From Ruminococcus sp. (lineage in GTDB: Bacteria; Bacillota; Clostridia; Oscillospirales; Acutalibacteraceae), in NCBI GenBank assembly GCA_017433905.1, contig JAFRGI010000014.1, positions 1 through 37,104 of the forward strand: 37,104 nt of DNA, given 5' to 3'. Below the pieces are notes generated by a model. The model was not told the DNA's origin, made no database searches, and saw nothing but the letters and a program-made list of their open reading frames with translations. Made by a program: the position numbers and the translations under genes. Positions 1 to 8,344 of the stretch are shown piece by piece. How positions within the stretch are numbered: the stretch's first letter is position 1; every line of letters begins with the position of its first letter.

Positions 1-166
1 ATATAATACACCCATGGAAGCTACCTACAACGGAGACAATGCTCTGCTCAACGTGGAGTCTGAGGTCGACTACTTTAACGTAACTCTTCGTTTGGATATC
101 AGCAATTGGGATGCTGCTAAGAAAACCGGTGCAACCATCACCGTTCTGATCGAAGCAGAGGAATGA
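1..166 (+). CDS. C-terminal end of an unidentified protein (partial)
   Basis: An open frame enters from the left edge (codons start at base 2) and ends at TGA 164-166, giving 54 visible residues that end in LIEAEE. The segment alternates polar and hydrophobic residues (DYFNVTLRLDIS, ATITVLIEAE), which suggests a beta-rich C-terminal domain. A hairpin terminator follows about 45 bases later, which supports a real gene end. I do not recognise the family. The start and most of the protein lie outside the window. Confidence 0.6.
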   Translation, partial: YNTPMEATYNGDNALLNVESEVDYFNVTLRLDISNWDAAKKTGATITVLIEAEE

Positions 167-210
167 TTTGATTTTTTCGCAATGGATTGCGCGTTAAATT
201 AAATGATAAA

Positions 211-250
211 AAAGGCAATGATGGAGCCATGCTCGGTCATTGCCTTTTTT
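211..250 (+). terminator. Rho-independent terminator of the partial first gene
   Basis: GGCAATGA (214-221) pairs with TCATTGCC (237-244) and is followed by a run of T. An A-run precedes the stem, so it could also work on the other strand. Confidence 0.85.
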
Positions 251-389
251 GCAGCCCCAAGCATTTCATTTTCGTTTCTAACAAAACGCATTTGTATCCG
301 GCACATCCTTTCGCATAGCTTCGCAGACGTCCTTGCCGGGCGCCGGAATATACTGAAATTGGTTCATGTGATTTGCAGGAACTTTATTC

Positions 390-418
390 TTGCATTTATT
401 ATAGTAATGTGATACAAT
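390..418 (+). promoter_or_regulatory. Sigma-A promoter for the membrane protein at 451
   Basis: TTGCAT (390-395), a 17-base spacer and TACAAT (413-418) lie just upstream of the GGAGG site at 438-442. The rest of 251-389 shows nothing I can identify. Confidence 0.65.
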
Positions 419-450
419 AATAATAATTATAGAATTTGGAGGTATTTGTT

Positions 451-1005
451 TTGAAAAAGCCCGATAAAAAGGAAAATGTCAATCTGTTTTTTTCTGCATT
501 TTTGATTCTTGCGTTCATCGTGTGTGCGCATTTTTTCACACAGTTTACCGCAAACCTTGACGCTACCCTAGGCACGGTGATCAACATCTGTATTTATGCA
601 GTGTTTGGTTTACTTGTTTTTTATGCGACCAGAGTCGGCGACGGAAAGCCCGTCAAGCGTTTCTCGCTTCTAACACTGTTGGTGATGGTGCTGCCTTCGC
701 TGTATATCATGATCGCGTCTGTCGCAAAGTTTATGCCGCTCAACAACATTTTTGCCGGATCGGCAGGTGCTGTCAGCGTCATTACTGCTCTTGCTGCCGT
801 AGCCTTCGGATATGGTATCCCGTATACCTTTATCAGCGGATTTGAACTGGCTTCTGACGGTGAGGAAACGACCCCCGAGGTGCTGGAGGGCGGAGTTGAA
901 GCGGATGTTCTCGCAAACACGGAGGGCATGACGGAAGCCAATACAAAAGCACAGGAGCCTGCCGGGATCGCACAGGAAGCGGATGGGGAGAACACGGAAG
1001 CATAA
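451..1005 (+). CDS. Small membrane protein with acidic C-terminal tail, unknown function
   Basis: The TTG at 451 is the chosen start because GGAGG (438-442) sits 8 bases upstream; the frame also opens at a TTG at 436, but that codon overlaps the ribosome site. The product is 184 residues. The first ten or so are Lys-rich and are followed by about four hydrophobic stretches spread over residues 12-130, each long enough to span a membrane. The last 50 residues are acidic and low in complexity (many Glu, Ala, Thr) and are probably cytoplasmic and disordered. I recognise no family. It has its own promoter and lies 71 bases upstream of the Mrp ATPase gene, so cotranscription is possible but not shown. 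Confidence 0.75.
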   Translation: MKKPDKKENVNLFFSAFLILAFIVCAHFFTQFTANLDATLGTVINICIYAVFGLLVFYATRVGDGKPVKRFSLLTLLVMVLPSLYIMIASVAKFMPLNNIFAGSAGAVSVITALAAVAFGYGIPYTFISGFELASDGEETTPEVLEGGVEADVLANTEGMTEANTKAQEPAGIAQEADGENTEA

Positions 1006-1076
1006 TGACTGTGACTGTATTTTGCATACCGCAAAATATGATCAGATATCCTATATGGAAAAGAGGAATTAAATAA

Positions 1077-1895
1077 ATGGGATGTAATCATGATTGCGAA
1101 AATTGCAGCCAGAGTTGTGGCGGCGAACAGGATCTGCACGAGCAGCTGAATCAATATAGTTCTGTCAAGCATGTCATCGGTATTGTATCGGGCAAGGGCG
1201 GCGTCGGCAAAAGCATGGTCACGGCACAGCTTGCCGTAACGATGAGCCGTTTGGGAAAAGCTGCCGCTGTTTTGGATGCAGATATTACCGGTCCGTCGAT
1301 TCCGAAGATGTTTGGAATTCATGAAAAAGCCAAGGGCAACGAACTCGGTATTTTTCCTGCCGTTACCGAAACCGGTATAGAAATCATGTCCGTGAATCTT
1401 TTGCTCAAGGAAGAAACAGACCCGGTCGTTTGGCGCGCGCCTATGATTGTCGGAACTGTCAAGCAGTTCTGGACGGATGTTGTTTGGAACGAAGTGGACT
1501 ACATGTTTGTTGATATGCCTCCGGGTACGGGCGACATTCCGCTGACGGTTTTTCAAAGTCTGCCGCTTGACGGCATTATTGTTGTGGCTTCTCCGCAGGA
1601 GTTAGTCGGGATGATTGTGGAAAAAGCGGTTCGTATGGCGGAGATGATGCAGATTCCGCTGCTCGGATTGGTTGAAAACATGAGCTACTTTATGTGCCCC
1701 GACTGTGGCAAAAAGCATGTCGTGTTCGGAAACAGCCATATCGACGAGATCGCCGAGAAGTATCACACGCGGGTACTTGCCAAGCTGCCGATTGACCCTG
1801 AGCTCGCGGCTAAGGCGGACGCAGGTCAGATGGAAAGCTTCGAGGGAAGTTATCTGGATGAAGCGGCGGATTTTTTGATGAAGTTGGAAACGTAA
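1077..1895 (+). CDS. Mrp/Nbp35-type P-loop ATPase, iron-sulfur cluster carrier
   Basis: This is a 272-residue member of the Mrp/ApbC/Nbp35 family, whose members carry and transfer Fe-S clusters in the cytoplasm using a deviant Walker A ATPase. The P-loop GKGGVGKS is at residues 39-46, a DADITGPSIPKMFG segment follows, and DMPPGTGD is the switch region. A CPDC pair at residues 207-210 is the usual cluster-binding motif of the dimer. The N-terminus also has four cysteines (C3, C7, C10, C14), as in Nbp35-like members. The start is backed by AGAGGAATTAAATA just upstream. A terminator follows at 1917. Family certain; physiological client unknown. Confidence 0.93.
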   Translation: MGCNHDCENCSQSCGGEQDLHEQLNQYSSVKHVIGIVSGKGGVGKSMVTAQLAVTMSRLGKAAAVLDADITGPSIPKMFGIHEKAKGNELGIFPAVTETGIEIMSVNLLLKEETDPVVWRAPMIVGTVKQFWTDVVWNEVDYMFVDMPPGTGDIPLTVFQSLPLDGIIVVASPQELVGMIVEKAVRMAEMMQIPLLGLVENMSYFMCPDCGKKHVVFGNSHIDEIAEKYHTRVLAKLPIDPELAAKADAGQMESFEGSYLDEAADFLMKLET

Positions 1896-1916
1896 CGTAT
1901 TTTACACCCTAAACGG

Positions 1917-1949
1917 AAAGGTTTGACGATTGTCAACCTTTTCTTTTTT
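1917..1949 (+). terminator. Rho-independent terminator after the Mrp ATPase gene
   Basis: AAAGGTTTGAC and GTCAACCTTT form a stem with one bulged base and a GATT loop, followed by TTCTTTTTT. Confidence 0.85.
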
Positions 1950-2020
1950 AGCAGTTGATATCGGATGACCCTTCGTCATTTCATATAAATGTGGGTGTTT
2001 GGATTCAGCAAAACACACAA

Positions 2021-2048
2021 TTGATAAAAAACATAGATATGTTATAAT
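2021..2048 (+). promoter_or_regulatory. Promoter of the alpha-amylase gene
   Basis: TTGATA (2021-2026), a 16-base spacer and TATAAT (2043-2048). It lies inside the upstream extension of the open frame, another reason to start the protein at 2101. No catabolite-control (cre) site was recognised by eye. Confidence 0.75.
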
Positions 2049-2100
2049 TAAATTAGCCAAAATTGCCATTTATATGACGGGATGGAAAGGAAGATTTGAA

Positions 2101-5079
2101 ATGTCAAAAAAAACAATCGCAGTCTTTTTGTGTCTGACACTGTTGATTTGCTCCGTGGCGGTCTGCATGCCTGTTCATGCAGTGACCACCGCAGATGAGG
2201 GGAGCGTTGGATACAATAGAAAAAATCCGGTTTCGAGTGCGGATGATTTTACATGGGATAATGCCAATGTATATTTTTTGTTGACCGACCGTTTTTATAA
2301 CGGCAACACTGCAAACGACCATTCCTACGGACGCGCGACCGATGCAAACGGCAACGTGATTTCCGGTTGGAATACTTCGCCTGCCACCTTCCACGGCGGT
2401 GACTTTGCTGGTATCACACGGAAGATAGAGGAGGGATATTTTGACAATCTCGGCGTCAATGCTATCTGGCTGTCCGCTCCGTACGAGCAGATCCATGGCT
2501 ATGTCACTCCGGGCGGCAACAATGACTTTGCGCACTATTCCTATCACGGTTACTATGTCCTTGATTATACCGAGACGGACGCCAACTTCGGTACAAAGCA
2601 GGAATTTCAAACATTGGTCGACACAGCGCACAAGCACGGCATTCGTGTGGTTATGGATATCGTCATGAATCACGCGGGTTACAACACGATTAAGGATATG
2701 CTCGAGTACAATTTCGGCTCGTTTAAGGACAAGGCAGCTGCAACTTCCTATATCTACAAGCTAACGGGCGTGAACGGTTTGCACGATTATGTCGATTACA
2801 ATAACTCTGCTTCCACATGGGGCAGATGGTGGGGATCCGACTGGATCCGTTCCGGACTCCCCGGGTACAACGAGGGTAACGGCGGCGACGAGCAATCTTG
2901 TCTCTCCGGTATGCCCGACTTCAGAACCGAGTCTCAGACGAGAGTTTCTATCCCGACCTTCCTGCAGGAGAAATGGCAGAAGGAAGGTACCTATAACACA
3001 AAAATCAGTAAATACGGCAATTCCAACACCGTAACGGGCTATATTTCCAGTTGGCTTGCCGATTGGGTCGAGACCTACGGCGTCGATGGTTTCCGCTGCG
3101 ACACCGCCAAGCATGTCGACAAGGCTTCGTGGAAAACGCTCAAGACCAGGTGTGTGGACGCGCTCAGGAAATGGCGTCAGAATAATCCTTCCAAAGTCGG
3201 CGCAGACTGGGATGAAGATTTTTGGATGACCGGCGAGTGCTGGGGATATGTGGAGGGCTACGGCTCCTACTACACCGACGGCGGCTTTGATTCCATGATC
3301 AGCTTTAAGTATTCGGGCGGATCAGGTGTTCCCGGTGTCGGCAGTATCGACGGCGCGTACCAGTCTGCCGCTGCTTCCATTAACGGCGGCCAGGCAAACT
3401 ATAACTTGTTGACATATATTTCTTCGCACGATTCCAATTTGGCGAGAAATAATTTGATTTATCAGGGCTCGGCTTTTCTGCTCTATCCCGGCGGCGTTCA
3501 GATCTACTACGGTGACGAGAGCAATCGTCCGATTGTTTCCGGCATTGCCTTTGACGGCGACGGCGGCAGCGGTCATACGCTGCGCGGCGATATGAACTTT
3601 AATTTGAGCGGTAATGACGCGGCGATTCGTGCACACTGGCAAAAGGTTGGTCAGTTCCGTCGCAACCATGTTGCGGTTGGCGCAGGTTCTCACCAGAAAG
3701 TATCCGCCAGCTCCGGTTACGCGTTTTCCAGAAGCTATGATGACGGAGAGACCACGGACGGTATTATCGCTGTCATCAGCGCCAACGCGAACACCTCCGT
3801 ATCCGTTGATGTGTCCTCCATGTGGGGCAATGGCACCACGGTGACCAACTTCTATGATGGTTCTACGGCTGTTGTTTCGGGCGGCAAGGTGAATTTCAGC
3901 ACAGGTGCAAACGGTACCATTTTGATAGAGGGTCCGCAGTCCTCTATCAGCATGGGGCTCAAGGGCGATTATTCTTTTTATGACAGCGAGACCGTTACCG
4001 TTTCTTTGCGCGGTGCGGATTTTGCAATGGTTTCCGTTAACGGAGGCTCTGCATTCCGTGTTACCAACGGTCAGACCTTCGAAATCGGAGAAGGAATCGA
4101 AGCGGGCACGGTGATTGAGGTGACCATGACTGCCGCGAATGCTTCGGAAACACTCAGTAAGTCCTTTACGTTCAAAAAGAAAGATCCCAACGCTGTTATC
4201 ACTATTTATTTTGATGATTCTCGCCTAAACTGGGGGAATATCAAAGCGTATATCTATGACGACAGCAGTGACCCCGTTAAGAATAACAGCGCATGGCCCG
4301 GTTCGGCGATGCAGTACGACAGCAAAACAGGGCTGTATTATTTGGATGTGCCTGACGAGCTGGTCAACGGTAAGGTTATTTTCAGCGGTGACCGCGGCAG
4401 ATATCCCGGAGACGGAGCAGAAGGTTTGGCAATCAAGGAAACCAGCATGATTTTCAAAGAGGGTAACAGCTGGAAGCCGTACGAAGGCGAAAGTGTGGAA
4501 CCGAAGCCCACAGAGGATCCTGCCAATACCGTTACGGTTTATGTCAATGCCGCGAGTCTTGGTTATAGCTCTCCTAATATTTACTACTGGAGCAGCGCGA
4601 CAGACAGCGGACCTCTCAGCTGGCCCGGTACCCCCATGACCAAATATAAGGATAATATTTTTAAGGCGACATTCCCCAAGGAATATGATCGGTGTATCTT
4701 TAATCAGAACGGACAGACGGGTGATCTGATTATTCCGGGTAATAACTATATTTACGACAACGGTGCGTGGACGCCGTATGCCGACGCCGAGCAGCCCGCC
4801 ACGCAGGCGCCTCAGCCGACGACCGTGGCGCCCCAGCCGACGACGCAGCCAATCCACAAAGTTTTGGTCGGCGACGCGGATCAGAACGGAACCGTCAACG
4901 TGGTGGACGCCACCGAGGTGCAGAAGCACATCGTGGAGCTGGTAAAGCTCTCGAGTGATGCGCTGAAGGCGGCTGATGCAAACGGCGACAGTTTGGTTAA
5001 TATCAAGGACGTTACCGCTATTCAGTACTATGCTGCGGGCAACAGCATGCATGCCGGAAACTGCGGAAAAATGATGTAA
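2101..5079 (+). CDS. Secreted GH13 alpha-amylase with starch-binding-like modules and a dockerin
   Basis: The 992-residue precursor starts at ATG 2101, preceded by GGAAAGGAAG; the frame runs back to 1999 but without a ribosome site and across the promoter. Residues 1-27 are a signal peptide (MSKK, hydrophobic core, VHA|V). The GH13 barrel covers about 40-520: region I has D186 and NH at 190-191, region II is GFRCDTAKH with nucleophile D334, region III is GECWG with acid/base E379, and region IV is SSHDS with D444. A beta domain and an Ig-like segment (about 620-695) follow. Two similar modules at about 697-795 and 808-895 share YxD/WPG-type aromatics and look like CBM26-class starch binders. 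A Pro/Thr/Gln linker leads to a type I dockerin (921-982) with two calcium-loop repeats, GDADQNG and ADANGDS. The protein should hydrolyse alpha-1,4 glucan outside the cell while docked on a cohesin scaffold. The CBM family number is inferred. Confidence 0.95.
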   Translation: MSKKTIAVFLCLTLLICSVAVCMPVHAVTTADEGSVGYNRKNPVSSADDFTWDNANVYFLLTDRFYNGNTANDHSYGRATDANGNVISGWNTSPATFHGGDFAGITRKIEEGYFDNLGVNAIWLSAPYEQIHGYVTPGGNNDFAHYSYHGYYVLDYTETDANFGTKQEFQTLVDTAHKHGIRVVMDIVMNHAGYNTIKDMLEYNFGSFKDKAAATSYIYKLTGVNGLHDYVDYNNSASTWGRWWGSDWIRSGLPGYNEGNGGDEQSCLSGMPDFRTESQTRVSIPTFLQEKWQKEGTYNTKISKYGNSNTVTGYISSWLADWVETYGVDGFRCDTAKHVDKASWKTLKTRCVDALRKWRQNNPSKVGADWDEDFWMTGECWGYVEGYGSYYTDGGFDSMISFKYSGGSGVPGVGSIDGAYQSAAASINGGQANYNLLTYISSHDSNLARNNLIYQGSAFLLYPGGVQIYYGDESNRPIVSGIAFDGDGGSGHTLRGDMNFNLSGNDAAIRAHWQKVGQFRRNHVAVGAGSHQKVSASSGYAFSRSYDDGETTDGIIAVISANANTSVSVDVSSMWGNGTTVTNFYDGSTAVVSGGKVNFSTGANGTILIEGPQSSISMGLKGDYSFYDSETVTVSLRGADFAMVSVNGGSAFRVTNGQTFEIGEGIEAGTVIEVTMTAANASETLSKSFTFKKKDPNAVITIYFDDSRLNWGNIKAYIYDDSSDPVKNNSAWPGSAMQYDSKTGLYYLDVPDELVNGKVIFSGDRGRYPGDGAEGLAIKETSMIFKEGNSWKPYEGESVEPKPTEDPANTVTVYVNAASLGYSSPNIYYWSSATDSGPLSWPGTPMTKYKDNIFKATFPKEYDRCIFNQNGQTGDLIIPGNNYIYDNGAWTPYADAEQPATQAPQPTTVAPQPTTQPIHKVLVGDADQNGTVNVVDATEVQKHIVELVKLSSDALKAADANGDSLVNIKDVTAIQYYAAGNSMHAGNCGKMM

Positions 5080-5171
5080 ATATCGGTGGCGTGATCCCGT
5101 AAAAAGTCAATAAAAGGATTGAAGTGACGGGCAGCATCCGATTGCTCCAAGCATTTCTGTCTGTGACCGTG

Positions 5172-6101
5172 TCAGCAGATACTCCAAATCAGCGAGACGA
5201 TCAGCGGCATGGTGATGAGAGAAAGCAGGGTAGTGGCAGCGACAACGCTGACAGACAGAGCAACGTCACGTTCGAATTTTGCTGCAAACATGGTTGTGGT
5301 GGCGGCAGTCGGGGCGGCGCAGGCGATCGTAAAGGCAATGATCATGGTTTTGTCCAGTCGCAGCAGTACCATGACAAGAGCGGCAGCAAGCGGAATCACC
5401 AGCAATCGCAGCAGACTGACCAGGTATATACCGCGGTCGGAAAAGGCTTTTTTGAAGTCGGCACGTGAAAGATAAAAGCCGATAATCAACATGGGAAGCG
5501 GTGTATTCAGATTGGCGAGATGATTGATCGGATTCAGAATGACGGGCGGTAGCGCAACATTGCAGATAAACAGCAGGATAGCTGCTGCGGCGCCGATCAA
5601 GCCCGGGTTGAGCGCAAGTCGTTTTGGAGAGAGCTGCCGAATGTCGCCGCTCATGTCAACCAAACCGTATGTCCAGACGATTGCATTAAAAACCGCCACG
5701 AATATCGAGCCGAAAAACCAGCCGTCCTCGCCGAGCAGCTCTCGCTGCAGCGGCAGCGACATGAAGCCGCAGTTGGAAAAGACAACCGAAAATTGCAGTA
5801 CCTTGCGCCGCGCGATATTTTTGTCGCGGAAAATAAGGCGCACAAGCCCTGCGGACGCTGCCAAAATTACAGGCGCGGTCAGCAAAGCAACCAAAACCTT
5901 ACCGAGTGTCTCCATCGTAAATTCGCGTTGAAATGCGGAAATCATGACGCAGGGTGTGACGATGTAGAGAACCAGATCGGTCATCTTTTTGGCGGCATGC
6001 TCGGTGATCATGTCCTTTTTTCCGCAGGCAAAGCCTACGGCAATCAAAATGAACAGCACCAACACCTGTTGTCCTATAATCAAAAAATTGCTGAGAAACA
6101 T
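5172..6101 (-). CDS. AEC-family (auxin efflux carrier-like) transporter
   Basis: The 309-residue protein is almost entirely hydrophobic, with about ten membrane segments in two halves. It has the family features of an early LYIVTPCVMIS segment (about residue 50), NCGFMSLPL in the middle and GFYLSRADFKK in the loop between halves. AEC carriers in bacteria move small organic acids such as malate or lactate, but the substrate cannot be read from sequence. The start at 6101 is supported by GGGGGAG seven bases upstream and a good promoter. It runs convergent to the amylase gene, with 92 bases between the stops and no clear shared terminator. Family confident, substrate unknown. Confidence 0.88.
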   Translation of the reverse strand: MFLSNFLIIGQQVLVLFILIAVGFACGKKDMITEHAAKKMTDLVLYIVTPCVMISAFQREFTMETLGKVLVALLTAPVILAASAGLVRLIFRDKNIARRKVLQFSVVFSNCGFMSLPLQRELLGEDGWFFGSIFVAVFNAIVWTYGLVDMSGDIRQLSPKRLALNPGLIGAAAAILLFICNVALPPVILNPINHLANLNTPLPMLIIGFYLSRADFKKAFSDRGIYLVSLLRLLVIPLAAALVMVLLRLDKTMIIAFTIACAAPTAATTTMFAAKFERDVALSVSVVAATTLLSLITMPLIVSLIWSIC

Positions 6102-6131
6102 TTCTTTCGCTCCCCCCTCATATACCCTCTC

Positions 6132-6160
6132 ATTTTATCACAGCACAGAGGAGATTGCAA
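6132..6160 (-). promoter_or_regulatory. Promoter of the AEC transporter gene
   Basis: On the minus strand: TTGCAA (6155-6160), 17 bases, TAAAAT (6132-6137). Confidence 0.65.
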
Positions 6161-6281
6161 CTGCTGCGCTGTCAAGACGCTATTATTGCTAAAATGCAGC
6201 TGAGTACCTTGTTAAAACTAACCAACAGAAAAATAAAATGTTTCGAAATCTGTACTAACCGCCAAAAATAATTTGTGCTTA

Positions 6282-6310
6282 TTGACAAATATTTTTGCTG
6301 TAGGTATAAT
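6282..6310 (+). promoter_or_regulatory. Strong promoter of the DUF6465 gene
   Basis: Consensus TTGACA (6282-6287), 17 bases, TATAAT (6305-6310), in an AT-rich stretch. One of the best matches in the window, suggesting high expression. Confidence 0.85.
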
Positions 6311-6374
6311 AATATCAATGTTAACAGACATTAATCCATATTATCGTAAGTAAAAATGAAAGAAGGAGTTTGTG

Positions 6375-6797
6375 ATGGCAAGAACAAAAAAGACCGCTGA
6401 AACTGCTGAAAAAGACACTAAGAAAACTGTAAAAGCTACCGAGACCAAGGCTGCCAAAGCAAAGGCTGAGAAGGCCGAAGAGAAGAAAGCTCCGGCAAAG
6501 AAAGTCTCCGCCAAGAAAACGGCTCCCAAAAAAGTTGCGCCCAAGAAGCCTGAGTCTGTTAAAGCGAAAATCGCTGAGTTCAACGCAAAGCGCAATGCCG
6601 AGAAGGTTGAACCCCAGGTTGATTTCTTTGTAGAATTCGCCGGTGTTCAGGTAGATATGAAGAAGGTTGTTGCGGATGTCAAGGCAACCATCGGCAAAGA
6701 CGTAAAAGAAATTTCGGTATATCTTAAACCCCAGGAAAGCAAGGCTTATTTTGTAGCTGACGGTGAGAATGGCGAAATGGACGTTTATTTCTGCTGA
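6375..6797 (+). CDS. Lys/Ala-rich protein with DUF6465-type C-terminal domain
   Basis: The 140-residue product starts at ATG 6375, six bases after AAGGAG; a GTG at 6372 is too close to that site. Residues 1-75 are built of short Lys/Ala/Pro motifs (TKKTAE, KAPAKKVSAKK, APKKVAPKK), like the tails of bacterial histone H1-like proteins. Residues 76-140 form a compact domain (VDFFVEFAGVQVDMKKVV, then a Lys/Glu helix, VYLKPQESKAYFV, ending MDVYFC). I recognise this domain as the DUF6465 family, common in Clostridia and of unknown function. The basic tail suggests contact with nucleic acid or another polyanion; that is inference. The gene stands alone, with a strong promoter and its own terminator. 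Confidence 0.85.
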   Translation: MARTKKTAETAEKDTKKTVKATETKAAKAKAEKAEEKKAPAKKVSAKKTAPKKVAPKKPESVKAKIAEFNAKRNAEKVEPQVDFFVEFAGVQVDMKKVVADVKATIGKDVKEISVYLKPQESKAYFVADGENGEMDVYFC

Positions 6798-6822
6798 TTG
6801 TTCAAAGCTTTTACAAATAGTG

Positions 6823-6856
6823 AAAAGGACAGGGTGATGAATCCTGTCCTTTTGTT
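6823..6856. terminator. Bidirectional terminator between the DUF6465 and DUF2975 genes
   Basis: AAAAGGACAGG (6823-6833) and CCTGTCCTTTT (6843-6853) form an 11-bp perfect stem, with T-runs on both strands. It serves the two convergent genes. Confidence 0.88.
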
Positions 6857-6887
6857 TTCTGTATAGACCGGTGTGCGCGGCTCCCGG

Positions 6888-7388
6888 TTATGTGTCGGCG
6901 GAGTTCGCTTCCTCAGACAGTTTGCTTTGCTCCTGTATGTTGGAGATTTGACCTGCGCGGTAGGAAAGGATCGCGGCAGCAAGGGCGACTCCGACGCCGA
7001 TGCCTATAAAAGCAAAGCTGATGAGGTATATAAGCGGATGACTCATGTTCAAAAAGAACAGCGCTGTGTTCCCGAAAAAGAAATACACGGTTGTTGTGAA
7101 TGTGATGATACTGATACGCTGAAAGTTTCGCGCGTTCGCGGCGGTGAACATCCGATCATACAAGAGGGAAGTGATGATTTCCCATGTGCGCACTAAAACG
7201 GCATAACAGGGAACGACCATCATTTCAATGAAAACTATCCAGGGCAGATAGCAATAGCTCAGCTCGGGTGCGTTCTCCAGTAGTTGACTTCCGCCGACCG
7301 GAACGGCAGCGCCGAAAAATGCCAGTCCGAGGACAGCAAGGAGAAGAATGATGCTTCGTGTGGTTTGCACCAAATATTTCTTCGACAT
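6888..7388 (-). CDS. DUF2975-like membrane protein
   Basis: The open frame extends to 7859, but a GGAGG at 7396-7400 sits seven bases before the ATG at 7388 and a promoter lies just upstream, so the product is 166 residues (MSKKYLVQTTRS...). It has four membrane segments: about 12-30, 45-65, 92-112 and 120-142, then a short charged tail. Layout, length and the ITSLLYDRMFTAANARNFQRIS loop fit the DUF2975 family of Firmicutes. Members are often next to a small XRE regulator of the YozG type; none is seen here. Function unknown. Confidence 0.75.
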   Translation of the reverse strand: MSKKYLVQTTRSIILLLAVLGLAFFGAAVPVGGSQLLENAPELSYCYLPWIVFIEMMVVPCYAVLVRTWEIITSLLYDRMFTAANARNFQRISIITFTTTVYFFFGNTALFFLNMSHPLIYLISFAFIGIGVGVALAAAILSYRAGQISNIQEQSKLSEEANSADT

Positions 7389-7412
7389 GAAAATACCTCC
7401 GTTTCTCTCTAC

Positions 7413-7441
7413 AGCATACCATGCGGTCGTAGCTTTGTCAA
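7413..7441 (-). promoter_or_regulatory. Promoter of the DUF2975-like gene
   Basis: Minus strand: TTGACA (7436-7441), 17 bases, TATGCT (7413-7418). Confidence 0.7.
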
Positions 7442-7547
7442 TTATCATGCCAGTCTGTCGTCGGATTCTTTCGTTTGGCACCGTTAAAGCCTGTGTCGTT
7501 GAGTGCTTTCCGGGCGTTATACAAGAATAGAAAAAATCCATGACAAA

Positions 7548-7571
7548 AAGGAGAGGAGTGCACCTCTCCTT
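7548..7571 (-). terminator. Terminator after the hypothetical gene at 7588-8202
   Basis: On the minus strand AAGGAGAGG and CCTCTCCTT pair across a short loop and run into TTTTTGTCA. Confidence 0.85.
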
Positions 7572-7587
7572 GGATATCGGGTGAAAA

Positions 7588-8202
7588 TCAGAACGGCTCG
7601 CCGTCAGGATATTCCTCATCGAGCGCTTCCTTGACTGCCTGGGTGATATGCTCTTTGGCGTCTTCGGCGCCCGCGGCAACGGAGCCCGCGGCTGCTGTTG
7701 CCGTGCTTTTGCATGTATCAGCAGTGTCCGGGATAGATTCCGATTGTTTTTCGGCGTTCTCAAAAGGACTGGAACTGTAGTCATCTTCGTTGGAGCAGGC
7801 AACGGTGATATCGACAACGTCCGCCTGCGGAACCTCCACGGGAGAGGCAGAGGGGGCAAGAGGAACGTTTAAGACAAATTCGCTCTCGTTTTCGAGTACC
7901 AGGCGGTAGCATTCGCGCGCTTTGGCGATTTTTGTTTTGCTGTTTTCAATGACACAGAGCAGGTTCTCTTGCTTTTCGTCGGCAGCGGAAACGTCTCCCT
8001 TCTTGAGCATTTCGTAGTATTCCTTGCCCAATGCAATGTACGCGCGGTTCATCAGCTCGCTTTCGCTTGTCATGACCATCCGCAGGCGGTTAAGCTTTGC
8101 TTTGGTGCGGTTTTTCTCCACAAAATTCTGTGCGACGTTTGTGAGGGTGTCGGCAGCGTTGTTCATGGTGCATAAAATTTTGTTAATGATCGCTTGACTC
8201 AT
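7588..8202 (-). CDS. Hypothetical protein with helical N-terminus and disordered tail
   Basis: The product is 204 residues. ATG 8202 is chosen because AAGGAG lies eight bases upstream; a GTG at 8211 is overlapped by that site. Residues 1-95 are predicted from composition to be helical: an amphipathic start (MSQAIINKILCTMNNAADTL), a basic stretch (KNRTKAKLNRLR), then ELMNRAYIALGKEYYEML and a Lys/Glu helix. Residues 100-204 are rich in Ala, Ser, Pro, Glu and Asp and are probably disordered. There is no signal peptide or membrane segment. I do not recognise a family. It is divergent from the CpXC gene, with the two promoters back to back, so they may be coregulated. Confidence 0.7.
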   Translation of the reverse strand: MSQAIINKILCTMNNAADTLTNVAQNFVEKNRTKAKLNRLRMVMTSESELMNRAYIALGKEYYEMLKKGDVSAADEKQENLLCVIENSKTKIAKARECYRLVLENESEFVLNVPLAPSASPVEVPQADVVDITVACSNEDDYSSSPFENAEKQSESIPDTADTCKSTATAAAGSVAAGAEDAKEHITQAVKEALDEEYPDGEPF

Positions 8203-8246
8203 ATTTGGCACTCCTTATGCGCGTTTCGCGCTTTATTTCTATGTAT

Positions 8247-8275
8247 ATTATGACAGATATTTTTAATAAAATCAA
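8247..8275 (-). promoter_or_regulatory. Promoter of the hypothetical gene at 7588-8202
   Basis: Minus strand: TTGATT (8270-8275), 17 bases, CATAAT (8247-8252). A small GCGCG/CGCGC hairpin lies in the leader near 8219-8231. Confidence 0.6.
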
Positions 8276-8293
8276 TATTTTTTTCAAATTTAC

Positions 8294-8322
8294 TTGTGAA
8301 AAGTCAGCAATTTTGATATAAT
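8294..8322 (+). promoter_or_regulatory. Promoter of the CpXC gene
   Basis: TTGTGA (8294-8299), 17 bases, TATAAT (8317-8322). It is divergent from the promoter at 8247-8275, with only 18 bases between the two -35 elements. Confidence 0.65.
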
Positions 8323-8344
8323 AACAGCAAAGAGGTGTTCCGTT

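Noticed and set aside
1019..1037. ATTTTGC/GCAAAAT hairpin as terminator before the Mrp gene
   Set aside because: No T-run follows and the stem is AT-rich; too weak to call.
621..1556. 311-codon open frame on the minus strand
   Set aside because: It lies antisense to the membrane protein and Mrp genes, has no ribosome site and encodes a His/Arg-rich low-quality sequence; a shadow frame.
4225..5052. 275-codon frame antisense to the amylase C-terminus
   Set aside because: The plus strand encodes clear starch-binding-like modules and a dockerin; the minus frame is a by-product.
7389..7859. N-terminal extension of the DUF2975 protein to 7859
   Set aside because: The extension crosses a promoter, a terminator and the end of the next gene, and a strong ribosome site marks ATG 7388.
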